In this document: positions 15,148 through 22,203 of the stretch, one piece after another
Layout: each line of letters begins with the position of its first letter
Position numbering within the stretch: the stretch's first letter is position 1
NCBI GenBank assembly: GCA_044341625.1
Contig: JBIIRI010000044.1
Span: 1 to 22,665 of the forward strand
DNA length: 22,665 bases
Reading direction: 5' to 3'
Origin: Falsiroseomonas sp044341625
GTDB lineage: Bacteria; Pseudomonadota; Alphaproteobacteria; Acetobacterales; Acetobacteraceae
Program-made: the position numbers and the translations under genes
Notes under the pieces: generated by a model
Databases searched by the model: none
What the model was told of the DNA's origin: nothing
The model's input: the letters and a program-made list of their open reading frames with translations, nothing else

Positions 15148-16035
15148 ATGCCGCCCGTCCCAAGCCTTCCAGGCCGCCCCGCGCGGCGCCTGGCCCGGCG
15201 GTTCTTCGGCGTGCTGGCCCTGGCTGTGCTGGCGGCGGGGGCAGCGATCCCGCCGGCCGCCGCCCAGACCGCGACCGTGGGCGCGGAGGCGCTGGCCGCC
15301 GCCATCGCCCGCCTCGCCCCCCACCGCGCCGCCTACCGGCTCGATCTGGGGGAGGCGCGGGGTTCGGGCGTCGTCGCGGTGCGGGGCGCGATGGTCTTCG
15401 ACGTGGTCGATGCCTGCGAAGGCTGGGCGACGCGCCAGCGCATGACCATGACCATCAGCGACCGCGACGGGCAGGAGATCGAGACGATCTCCGACTACGC
15501 GACCTATGAGGCGAAGGACAATTCGCGCCTTCGCTTCTCGCTGACCCAGACCACGGAAGGCGCCGTCAGCCAGCGCATCGGCGGAGAGGCCGAGCTTGGC
15601 GCCGATGGCGCCGGCCGCGTCCGCTTCACCGAACCGCCGGGGCGTGAGGAAGCGCTGCCCCCCGGCACGCTACTGCCCATGCGCCACACGGCCCTTGCGG
15701 TCGAAACCGCGCGCGCCCGCGGCCGCGTGCTGATCGCGCCTCTGTTCGACGGCACGTCGGATGAGGGCGCGCAGGACACCACGACGATGATGACCGGCTG
15801 GGGCCCGACACCGGGCGAGCCGCGCTTCCCGATGCTGGCGGGCCTCGCCTCCGGCCGGATGCGGATCGCCTTCTTCGAGGGTGGTGCCGCGCAGGGCGGG
15901 GCGAGCGCGCCGGATTACGAGGTCGGGCTGCGGTATTTCGAGAATGGCGTGGCCGATGAGCTGACGATGGATTTTGGCGAGTTCACCGTCACCGGGCGCC
16001 TGCTGGAACTGACCGCCGTTCCCGGCGGTTGCTGA
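15148..16035 (+). CDS. eipB: Periplasmic cell-envelope integrity protein EipB family (DUF1849)
   Basis: A 295-aa secreted protein with a signal peptide (RRFFGVLALAVLAAGAAI, cleavage near PAAAQ) followed by a single DUF1849 domain. The mature start LAPHRAAYRLDL and the VVDACEGW segment are characteristic. The family (EipB, described in Brucella) forms a periplasmic spiral beta-sheet held by one disulfide between an early Cys and one at the extreme C-terminus. Both are present: Cys90 and Cys295, the last residue. It supports envelope integrity; the molecular activity is unknown. ATG 15148 is preferred over ATG 15127 because a GGAG lies 5 bases upstream. It follows aspS by 30 bp and may be co-transcribed with it. 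Confidence 0.88.
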   Translation: MPPVPSLPGRPARRLARRFFGVLALAVLAAGAAIPPAAAQTATVGAEALAAAIARLAPHRAAYRLDLGEARGSGVVAVRGAMVFDVVDACEGWATRQRMTMTISDRDGQEIETISDYATYEAKDNSRLRFSLTQTTEGAVSQRIGGEAELGADGAGRVRFTEPPGREEALPPGTLLPMRHTALAVETARARGRVLIAPLFDGTSDEGAQDTTTMMTGWGPTPGEPRFPMLAGLASGRMRIAFFEGGAAQGGASAPDYEVGLRYFENGVADELTMDFGEFTVTGRLLELTAVPGGC

Positions 16036-16040
16036 CCATT

Positions 16041-16071
16041 CCCCACGGCGTTGCGTTGCAACGCCGTGGGG
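16041..16071. terminator. Perfect 14-bp hairpin after eipB
   Basis: CCCCACGGCGTTGC (16041-16054) pairs perfectly with GCAACGCCGTGGGG (16058-16071) around a GTT loop, 5 bases past the eipB stop. There is no U-tract on either strand. It sits between the convergent eipB and asparaginase genes and probably marks or protects 3' ends in both directions. Confidence 0.7.
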
Positions 16072-16110
16072 ACCCCGGCTTGGCGCTTCATCCTGCCGCT
16101 GTGCCGCCCC

Positions 16111-16133
16111 CTGCCACGGCAAAGCCGCGGCAG
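16111..16133. terminator. Second hairpin between convergent genes
   Basis: CTGCCACGGC (16111-16120) pairs with GCCGCGGCAG (16124-16133) with one mismatch and an AAA loop. It lies 34 bases beyond the stop of the minus-strand asparaginase gene and may end that transcript. No U-tract follows. Confidence 0.4.
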
Positions 16134-16167
16134 GATACCGGCGGATCGGGCGGGAAAGTCCCGTTGC

Positions 16168-17169
16168 TCAAGCCCGGCAGAACAAATCCGTGATCTCGGC
16201 GCGGTCGCTGGTCCGCGTCAGCGCCAGCATCAGCAGGATCCGCGCCTTCTGCGGCGTCAGATCCTCCGCCGGGATCATCCCCTGCGCCGCATAGCGCCGC
16301 GCCGGGAAGACGCGCCCAGACCCGGCGCGGGACGACAGCGCGACGATGCAGCCCGCCGCCGCGGCCTCCGCCAGCGCCTCGCGCTCGGCAGGCGAAGGGA
16401 AGCCCGGCGCGAAGGCGGCCGAGACGATCCCGCGCGCGCCCGCCGCGCGGAAGGCGCGCACCGCCACCCCGTCGCCGCCCGCCACCGAATAGGCGACATC
16501 GACGCGCGGCGGGGTTGCGATCTCCGCCACCGCGAAGCGCTCGGCCGGCGGCAGCACGCGCAGCGATCGGCGCCAGAAGGTGATGCGGTCCGCATCCACA
16601 TGGCCGAGCGTCCCGGCATCCGGCGCGCGGAAGGTCTGCATCCGGCCGTTGGAGGTCTTCGTCACCTCCCGCGCCGCATGGATCTCCTCATTCAGCACCA
16701 GCAGCACGCCGAGGCCGCGCGCGCGCGGATCGCCCGCGACCCGCACCGCCGCCACCAGGTTCATCGGCCCGTCGGAGGACAGGCCCGTGAAGGGCCGCTG
16801 CGCGCCGGTCAGCACCACCGGCAAATCGTCCGGCAGGGTGAGCGACAGGAAGTAGGCCGTCTCCTCCATCGTCGAGGTGCCGTGGGTGATGACGATCCCC
16901 GCGAGGTCCGGATGCGCTGCCTTCACCGTCGCGATGGTGGCCAGCAGCGCCCGCCATTCGGGCCAGCCGATGGCGGTGGAGGGCACGGCGGAGAAGGGGA
17001 TGGGGATCACCTCCGCCACCTCCGCCAAGGCGGGCACGCCCGCGACCAGCGCCGCCGCATCCAGGATCGGCCGGCCGGAGGACGCGTAATCCTGCGTATC
17101 CAGCGGCCCCGCGCCCTGGGAGGCGATGGTGCCGCCGGTTCCGATCACGGCGATGCGGGGCTTGGTCAT
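16168..17169 (-). CDS. Asparaginase-family protein with altered substrate-binding motif
   Basis: A 333-aa protein of the L-asparaginase I/II fold, full length and without a signal peptide, hence cytoplasmic. Catalytic landmarks are present: Thr14 in GTGGTIAS, Tyr28, Thr98 in HGTSTMEE, and Lys171 in EVTKTSNGRMQTF. However, the usual HGTDTMEE motif reads HGTSTMEE, so the Asp that holds the substrate amino group (Asp90 in E. coli AnsB) is Ser99. The first-loop IGSQ-type sequence is also replaced (VPSTAIG). It probably belongs to an asparaginase-like subfamily whose substrate may not be L-asparagine. Start 17169 follows an AGGA site and puts the nucleophile at its usual position. The 97-bp gap to the divergent lipoprotein should hold both promoters. 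Confidence 0.92.
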   Translation of the reverse strand: MTKPRIAVIGTGGTIASQGAGPLDTQDYASSGRPILDAAALVAGVPALAEVAEVIPIPFSAVPSTAIGWPEWRALLATIATVKAAHPDLAGIVITHGTSTMEETAYFLSLTLPDDLPVVLTGAQRPFTGLSSDGPMNLVAAVRVAGDPRARGLGVLLVLNEEIHAAREVTKTSNGRMQTFRAPDAGTLGHVDADRITFWRRSLRVLPPAERFAVAEIATPPRVDVAYSVAGGDGVAVRAFRAAGARGIVSAAFAPGFPSPAEREALAEAAAAGCIVALSSRAGSGRVFPARRYAAQGMIPAEDLTPQKARILLMLALTRTSDRAEITDLFCRA

Positions 17170-17266
17170 TCGGTCACGATCCTGTGCTGGGTGCTGTTGT
17201 GCGGCGCCGCGCGGGAACCCGCCCGCTGCGGCATCGTTCCGATCGCCGAAGCGCGGGAGGGTTGCG

Positions 17267-17566
17267 ATGGGCTGGCGCCGTATGATGATCCTGGGATGCC
17301 TGGCGCTGGCCGCCTGCGCCGGCGGCCCGGCCGAGGAGGACCTCGCGGCCGTGCGCGCCGCCACCATGTCGGGCGCCCCGATCCCGTGGGAGGAGCTCGA
17401 TATCCATCCGACGCTGATGCGGCGGCCCTGCACGGTCTCGACCCTCGTCAGCCGCGATGGCACGCCGGTCGGCTATTGCCGCGACGGCCGGTACTGCCGG
17501 ACGATGGATTGGCGACCGGTCGAGGATGGCTGCCGGCCCGTTCAGCGCAGCGCCGCCTGGAACTGA
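17267..17566 (+). CDS. Small predicted lipoprotein
   Basis: A 99-aa protein starting at an ATG preceded by a GGGAGGG ribosome site. A short hydrophobic leader (MILGCLALAAC) ends in a lipobox, LAAC, so the mature protein is probably lipid-anchored at the cysteine in the periplasm. The rest is polar, with four further cysteines (RRPCTVSTL, GYCRDGRYCRTM, DGCRPVQ) that could form two disulfides. The family is not recognised and no function is proposed. It diverges from the asparaginase-like gene and converges on the thioesterase gene with only 16 bases between stop codons. Confidence 0.75.
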   Translation: MGWRRMMILGCLALAACAGGPAEEDLAAVRAATMSGAPIPWEELDIHPTLMRRPCTVSTLVSRDGTPVGYCRDGRYCRTMDWRPVEDGCRPVQRSAAWN

Positions 17567-17582
17567 AGCGTGAGGGGGCATG

Positions 17583-18017
17583 TCATGCCACCCCGCCCTC
17601 CAGCACCGCGCAGGTCAGGCGGGAGACGCAGGCGAGCCTGCCATCGGCGCGGCGGATCTCGGTCTGCCAGACCTGGGTCGTGCGGCCGGTGTGGAAGGGG
17701 CGGCAGATCGCGGTGACCACCTGGCCCGCCGTCACCGCCGCCAGGTGGTTCGCATTGATCTCCAGCCCGACCGCGTGGCGATCCGGCGGCAGCGTCATCA
17801 GGCAGGCGAGCGAGCCGAGTGTCTCCGCCAGCACCACGCTGACGCCGCCATGCAGCAGGCCGAAGGGCTGCAGGTGCTGCGCCTCCACCGGCATCTCCGC
17901 TTCCAGCGAATCGGGGTGGAAGGCGGTGATGCGGATACCGAACACGCCGCCCGCACCGCGCGCGATGCGGGCATTGATCGCGTCGATATCGGTCGGGCGC
18001 TTCCAGAGCGTTGTCAT
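17583..18017 (-). CDS. Hotdog-fold acyl-CoA thioesterase (YdiI/MenI-like)
   Basis: A 144-aa hotdog-fold thioesterase. The active-site helix QPFGLLHGGVSVVLAETLGS has Gln50, His56 and the catalytic Glu65. The following GLEINANHLAAV and VWQTEIRRADGRL closely parallel E. coli YdiI (MenI), a 1,4-dihydroxy-2-naphthoyl-CoA and general acyl-CoA hydrolase. No menaquinone genes are near and most alphaproteobacteria use ubiquinone, so a general acyl-CoA or phenylacetate-type clean-up role is as likely; a symbol is therefore withheld. Its ATG overlaps the stop of the upstream MATE gene (ATGA), showing translational coupling. Confidence 0.92.
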   Translation of the reverse strand: MTTLWKRPTDIDAINARIARGAGGVFGIRITAFHPDSLEAEMPVEAQHLQPFGLLHGGVSVVLAETLGSLACLMTLPPDRHAVGLEINANHLAAVTAGQVVTAICRPFHTGRTTQVWQTEIRRADGRLACVSRLTCAVLEGGVA

Positions 18018-19438
18018 GCCGCGAGTGAGGCGACCCGGCCTTCCCCCGTCAAGCGGGGCAGGGCGGAAAGCCGCAGCCAGCGCCGCGTGACCAGCCCGGC
18101 CACCAGCAGCAGCCCCGCCGCCAGCCCGATCCACACCCCGACCGGCCCATAGCCCAGCGGAAAGGCGATCAGCAGGCCGAGCGGCAGCCCCACCACCCAA
18201 TAGCCGAAGCCCGCCAGCAGCATCGGCACGGCGGTGTCCTTCAGCCCCCTGAGCGCCCCCGCCGCCACCGCCTGTACCCCGTCCGAAAGCTGGAACAGCC
18301 CCGCCACCAGCAGCAGCGTCGTGGCCAGCGCCGCCGTCTCCGCCGCGCCCGGATTGGCGGGGTCGAGGAAGGCCCAGGCGATGCTCTCGCCCCAACCGAT
18401 CATCGCCACCGCGGAGGCCGCCATGAACCCCGCGCCCATCGCCAGCGCCACCCACCCCGCCCGCGCCGCCGCCCGCGCATCGCCCGCCCCGGTCGCGAGC
18501 CCGACCCGCGCGGTCGCCGCCTGGCCCAGCCCCATCGGCACCATGAAGGCAGCCGAGGCCAATTGCACCGCGATGGCATGGGCGGCCACCGCCAGCGCGC
18601 CCATCCAGCCCATCGCGATGGCGGCGAAGGCGAAGACGCCGATCTCCAGCAGCATCGCGCCGGCGATGGGCAGGCCGATCACCATCACCTCCCGCAGTCG
18701 CCGCCCGTCGAAGCGCCAGAGGCGCCCGAGCACCCGGAAGCGCCGCAGATGCCGGTCGCGCGCGATCAGCGCGACCAGCCCCGCCAGCATCGCGAGGTTG
18801 CAGAGCGAGGAGGCGATCCCCGCCCCCACCACGCCGAGCGGCGGGACGCCAAGCCCGCCATGGATCAGCCACCAGTTCAGCGGGATGTTCAGCGCGATCC
18901 CGAACAGCGACACCACCAGCGCCGTGCCCGGCCGCTGTTCCGCCGCCAGGAAGCCGCGGAGCGCGATGAAGGCGCAGAAGCAGGGCATGCCCCACATCAG
19001 CGCGCGGACATATTCGCCCGCCAGCGCCGCCAGCCTTGGTTCCTGCCCCAGCGCCAGCAGGATGGATTCGGACTGCCACAGCAGCAGCCAGACCGGGATG
19101 GTCCCGATCGCGACCGCCCACAGCGCCGCCCGCACATCCCGCCGCATGCCCCGCAGGAAGCCGCGGCCCCGCCCGCGGGTCTGCGCCGCCATCGGGGCGG
19201 CGGCCATCGCCAGGCCGAAGCAGGGGGCCAGCGCGGTGAAGAACAGGTTCCCCCCGATCGTCGCGGCGGCCAGTTCATCCGTCCCCACCCGGCCGAGGAA
19301 GACGGCATCGGTCAGCGTCAGCGCGTATTGGGACAGGTTGGTCAGCACCAGCGGCCAGGCGAGCGCCAGCATCGCCACTGCCTCCGCCCGCCATTTGGCG
19401 GCCCGGTGGGGCGTGGGGGCAGGGGGGGCGGCGTTCAT
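18014..19438 (-). CDS. MATE-family multidrug efflux transporter
   Basis: A 474-aa inner-membrane protein with 12 hydrophobic segments in two repeated halves, the MATE (NorM/DinF) pattern. Early motifs are WPLVLTNLSQYALTLTDAVF and FLGRVGTDELAAATIGGNLF. The second half starts near REVMVIGLPIAGAMLLEIG and carries MGWMGALAVAAHAIAVQLAS. Members export cationic drugs or metabolites using sodium or proton gradients; the substrate here is unknown. ATG 19438 is chosen because the protein then begins a short distance before the first membrane segment; a strong ribosome site is not obvious. It forms an overlapping pair with the thioesterase, and whether the pairing is functional is unclear. Confidence 0.92.
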   Translation of the reverse strand: MNAAPPAPTPHRAAKWRAEAVAMLALAWPLVLTNLSQYALTLTDAVFLGRVGTDELAAATIGGNLFFTALAPCFGLAMAAAPMAAQTRGRGRGFLRGMRRDVRAALWAVAIGTIPVWLLLWQSESILLALGQEPRLAALAGEYVRALMWGMPCFCAFIALRGFLAAEQRPGTALVVSLFGIALNIPLNWWLIHGGLGVPPLGVVGAGIASSLCNLAMLAGLVALIARDRHLRRFRVLGRLWRFDGRRLREVMVIGLPIAGAMLLEIGVFAFAAIAMGWMGALAVAAHAIAVQLASAAFMVPMGLGQAATARVGLATGAGDARAAARAGWVALAMGAGFMAASAVAMIGWGESIAWAFLDPANPGAAETAALATTLLLVAGLFQLSDGVQAVAAGALRGLKDTAVPMLLAGFGYWVVGLPLGLLIAFPLGYGPVGVWIGLAAGLLLVAGLVTRRWLRLSALPRLTGEGRVASLAA

Positions 19439-19555
19439 CCCCTGGCTATAGCCTGCCTTGGCCGATCCTTCCCCCTCCGCCTGTTGCGGTTCCGCCTGTG
19501 CGGCGCGCATGGCCCGCGCTAAATAGGCGCCGTCTCCGCCCGAGGATTTCATCCG

Positions 19556-20590
19556 ATGCAGCGTCGCAGCCTGTTCGCCGCCCCTGTTCTGCTTGCCGCG
19601 CCGGCCCTGATCCGCCAGGCCTCTGCCCAGGCCGCGCCGCGCATCGTCACCGAGGAATTCATGATCCCGACCGGCGATGCCGGGATCGAGGTCTTCCTGC
19701 GCTCGAAGCGCCCCGAGGGCGCGGCCGCCGCGCCGGGGCGGACGCTGCTGATGCTGCATGGCGGCCTGTTCGGCGCCAGCACCAGTTTCGACCTGCCCTT
19801 CGCCGGCGTGTCCTGGGTGGACTACATCGCCGCGCGCGGCTTCGATGTCTGGACGCTCGACATGCGCGGCTTCGGCCGCGCCAGCCGCCCGGCCGCGCTG
19901 TCGGCACCCGCCGACCGCAATCCGCCGGCCGTGCGGGGGGCGGAAGCGATGCGCGACCTCGCCGCCGCCGTCGCGCATATCCGCCGCACGCGCGGCATCG
20001 AGCGGCTGGGACTGCTCGGCCATGGCTGGAATTCGGTGCAGGCCGGCCGCTACGCCGCCGAACAGCCGGCCGAGGTCGAGCGGCTGGTGCTGTTCGGCAC
20101 CCCTTGGGTCCGGGAAGGCGCCACCCGCCCCGCCGCCGCCCTGCCGGCCTGGCGCGCCCTGACCCAGGCGCAGCTGCGCGAACAGGTCCTGGCGGAAGCG
20201 CCGGAGGATCGCCGCGCCGCCCTGCTGCCGCCAGGCTGGTTCGAGCATTTCGCCGGGCTGACCTGGGCGCTCGATCCCGATGGGGTGCGGCAAAACCCGC
20301 AGGTGCTGCGCGTGCCCTATGGCTCGGCGGCGGACCAGGTCGAGACCTGGAATGCCGGCCAGCCGGGCTGGGACCCGGCCGGGGTCCGGGCGCCGGCGCT
20401 GGTGGTGGTGGGCGAATGGGACCGCACCACCCCGCCCGCCATGGGGCTCGCGGCCTTCGAGCGCCTGACACGCTCTCCCGGCAAGCGATTCGTCGTGGTG
20501 GGGGATGGCACGCATCAGATGTGGATGGAGCGCAACCGCGGCGCCCTGTTCCAGGCGGTGCAGGTGTTCCTCGAGGAAGCGGCGGGCTGA
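19556..20590 (+). CDS. Secreted alpha/beta-hydrolase fold protein lacking the nucleophile Ser
   Basis: A 344-aa protein with a TAT-like leader (QRRSLFAAPVLLAAPALI, cleavage near ASAQA), so probably periplasmic. The alpha/beta hydrolase fold is clear: oxyanion loop MLHGGLFGAS, then WTLDMRGFGRASRP, the nucleophile elbow LGLLGHGWNSVQAGRYA, acid GEWDRTTPP (Asp289) and His320 in GTHQMW. The elbow should read G-x-Ser-x-G but reads G155-H-G-W-N159, so residue 157 is Gly. The codon is plain GGC with no frame disruption. With Asp and His kept but the nucleophile missing, it is either catalytically dead, perhaps a binding protein, or uses other chemistry. It diverges from the MATE gene and precedes rpmJ. 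A GAGGA ribosome site lies upstream. Confidence 0.88.
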   Translation: MQRRSLFAAPVLLAAPALIRQASAQAAPRIVTEEFMIPTGDAGIEVFLRSKRPEGAAAAPGRTLLMLHGGLFGASTSFDLPFAGVSWVDYIAARGFDVWTLDMRGFGRASRPAALSAPADRNPPAVRGAEAMRDLAAAVAHIRRTRGIERLGLLGHGWNSVQAGRYAAEQPAEVERLVLFGTPWVREGATRPAAALPAWRALTQAQLREQVLAEAPEDRRAALLPPGWFEHFAGLTWALDPDGVRQNPQVLRVPYGSAADQVETWNAGQPGWDPAGVRAPALVVVGEWDRTTPPAMGLAAFERLTRSPGKRFVVVGDGTHQMWMERNRGALFQAVQVFLEEAAG

Positions 20591-20628
20591 AGGGCCGCCC
20601 CTGGCGCCCGACCGGCGCCTTTGGGCGG

Positions 20629-20657
20629 TTGACAGGCTCCGCCACCCCCCGTATCTC
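20629..20657 (+). promoter_or_regulatory. Sigma-70-type promoter of rpmJ
   Basis: A consensus -35 box TTGACA (20629-20634) is followed after exactly 17 bases by TATCTC (20652-20657). The predicted transcript would start near 20664, about 18 bases before the rpmJ start codon. It lies in the gap after the hydrolase gene, so rpmJ is transcribed independently. Confidence 0.7.
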
Positions 20658-20681
20658 GCCCGGCCTCGAAAGGTCACTCCG

Positions 20682-20807
20682 ATGAAGATCCGCAACTCGC
20701 TCAAGACCGCGAAGACCCGCGACAAGAACTGCTTCCTGGTGCGTCGCCGGGGCCGGGTCTACGTGCTGAACAAGAAGAACCCGCGCCTGAAGGCCCGCCA
20801 GGGCTGA
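20682..20807 (+). CDS. rpmJ: 50S ribosomal protein L36 (zinc-free type B)
   Basis: A 41-aa protein, the exact length of the long L36 form: it starts MKIRNSLKTAKTRDKNC and ends NPRLKARQG, with the conserved RRRGRVYVLNKKNP core. L36 stabilises the large subunit near the peptidyl transferase and GTPase regions. The zinc-binding form carries a CxxC plus C/H set; here a single Cys remains, so it is the zinc-independent type (like E. coli YkgO), which in alphaproteobacteria can be the only L36. An AAAGG ribosome site precedes the ATG. It has its own promoter upstream and a large hairpin downstream, so it is monocistronic and lies outside a ribosomal operon. Confidence 0.95.
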   Translation: MKIRNSLKTAKTRDKNCFLVRRRGRVYVLNKKNPRLKARQG

Positions 20808-20832
20808 GGCTGCCGGAACGCCCTGCGTCCTG

Positions 20833-20884
20833 CGACAGAACGTCTGGGCGCCGCGCCGGTGACAACCGGCGCGGCGTTCTGTCG
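20833..20884 (+). terminator. Two-tier terminator hairpin after rpmJ
   Basis: The inner stem CGCCGCGCCGGT (20849-20860) pairs perfectly with ACCGGCGCGGCG (20865-20876) around GACA. An outer stem CGACAGAA (20833-20840) pairs with TTCTGTCG (20877-20884), leaving an 8-base bulge on the 5' side. TTT follows directly. The symmetry extends further, since CGACAGAACG is fully complementary to CGTTCTGTCG, so two alternative pairings compete at the junction. Confidence 0.75.
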
Positions 20885-21002
20885 TTTCCGGGCCTATGCG
20901 ACCCGCTCTGCCACGAAACACCGTGCACGCGGCCGCGCTTCGACATATTCTTCCGTCTCCCGGCAGAGACAGACGCCGATCCGAACGGGAGAGACAAGAC
21001 CG

Positions 21003-22022
21003 ATGCCCAGTCCAGCACCCGCATCTGCGCGGTCGCGTCCCCTGGCCGCGGTCCTCGTCGCCGGCCTTGCCTGTGGCCTGCTCGCCGCCGCCCCCGCCGC
21101 GCGCGCCGAGCCGTCCCCGGAGGAGGTCGTGAACGCCTTCGAGGCGGTGATCGGCCCGATCCGCACCCATCGCCCGAGCCACGCCAAGGGCATCTGCGCG
21201 GCCGGCCATTTCGTCGCGACGCCGGAGGGAACCCGGCTTTCCGTGGCGCCGACCTTCAGCGGGCAGCGCATCGCCGCCGTCATCCGCTTCGGCATCGGTG
21301 GCGGCAACCCCAACGCCTCGGATACGGCCCGGCTGACCCGCGGCCTATCGATACGGTTCGAGGGCTCTGCGGGCGACATCTGGGACATGGCGAACATCTC
21401 CGCCCCGATCTTCGGCTCGCCGACGCCACAGGCTCTGGTCGATGGCCTGCTGGTCCGCCGCCCTGACCCCGCCACCGGCCAGCCGAACGCCGACCGCGTC
21501 GCCGCCTTCGTCGCGGCCAATCCCGCCACCACGCGCCAGGCCGCCTGGCTCGCTGCCAACAACCCATCCGCGAGTTGGGCGACGACGCCCTATTGGAGCG
21601 TCAATGCCTTCCGCTTCAGGGGCCAGGATGGCGAGGTCCGCCACGCCCGATGGATATTCGAGCCGCGCGCCGGCACGCAGCGCCTGACGGCAGAGCAGAT
21701 GGCCGCCATGCCGGCCAGCTTCCTGGCCGAAGAGTTGCGCCGCCGCGTTGCCGCTGCGCCCGTCGAGTTCGACATGATCCTGCAATTTCCAAGCCCCGGC
21801 GACAACCTGATCGACCCGACAGTCGCCTGGCCTGACGACCGCCCGCGTACCGTGGTCGGACGCCTGACGGTGACAGAGGTCGCCCCTGGTCCGGGCGGCG
21901 CCTGCGACCCCATCAGCTTCATGACGCTCGACCAGGCGCCGGGGGTGGAGTTCAGCGACGATCCGACGCTGCACGCCCGCACCGCGCCCTATGCGGTGTC
22001 ACTCTCGCGCCGCCTGCAATAG
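21003..22022 (+). CDS. Periplasmic catalase-related haem peroxidase (SrpA-like)
   Basis: A 339-aa protein of the small catalase-related peroxidase family, shorter than true catalases (about 480 residues or more). A Sec-type signal peptide (PLAAVLVAGLACGLLAAA, cleavage near ARAEP) sends it to the periplasm. The distal haem motif THRPSHAKG has His60, and the proximal Arg-x3-Tyr lies at the extreme C-terminus (RTAPYAVSLSRR, Arg326 and Tyr330). The PYWSVNAFRF core is typical of the subfamily. It probably removes hydrogen or organic peroxides with haem b. Family members often sit beside a cytochrome b561 gene, but none is visible here. A GGGAGAGA ribosome site supports the ATG at 21003. Confidence 0.92.
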   Translation: MPSPAPASARSRPLAAVLVAGLACGLLAAAPAARAEPSPEEVVNAFEAVIGPIRTHRPSHAKGICAAGHFVATPEGTRLSVAPTFSGQRIAAVIRFGIGGGNPNASDTARLTRGLSIRFEGSAGDIWDMANISAPIFGSPTPQALVDGLLVRRPDPATGQPNADRVAAFVAANPATTRQAAWLAANNPSASWATTPYWSVNAFRFRGQDGEVRHARWIFEPRAGTQRLTAEQMAAMPASFLAEELRRRVAAAPVEFDMILQFPSPGDNLIDPTVAWPDDRPRTVVGRLTVTEVAPGPGGACDPISFMTLDQAPGVEFSDDPTLHARTAPYAVSLSRRLQ

Positions 22023-22095
22023 CCTCGCGCCCGGGCGCTGCTCCAGGGTCGGCTCGCCGGGGCGGCGAAGTCATTCCCTCACGCGATGGCGGGCG

Positions 22096-22118
22096 CGTGA
22101 TCCGACGCGTGGATCACG
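22096..22118. promoter_or_regulatory. Inverted repeat between the peroxidase and glcD
   Basis: CGTGATCC (22096-22103) and GGATCACG (22111-22118) form a perfect 8-bp inverted repeat with a 7-base spacer, flanked by further GGGC/GCCC complementarity. It lies 74 bases after the peroxidase stop and 85 bases before the glcD start. It could be a terminator hairpin, although no U-tract follows, or an operator for the glycolate genes. Confidence 0.45.
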
Positions 22119-22203
22119 CCCCGAACCGAAAGACATCAGCCGGCTCGGCTTGCCGCCGGGCGGACCCACCGCCATCTTCCGGGCCGCTGCCGGGAGAGGT
22201 TTC

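Noticed and set aside
13282..15324. A 680-codon open frame on the minus strand opposite aspS
   Set aside because: It is the antisense shadow of a highly conserved AspRS and shows no recognisable domain.
16051..18090. A 679-codon open frame on the plus strand across the asparaginase and lipoprotein genes
   Set aside because: Low-complexity Arg/Ala/Gly translation. The asparaginase, lipoprotein and thioesterase genes explain the region.
19439..20725. Long upstream extension of the MATE gene frame to 20725
   Set aside because: It is antisense to the hydrolase gene and adds no domain. The transporter begins normally at 19438.
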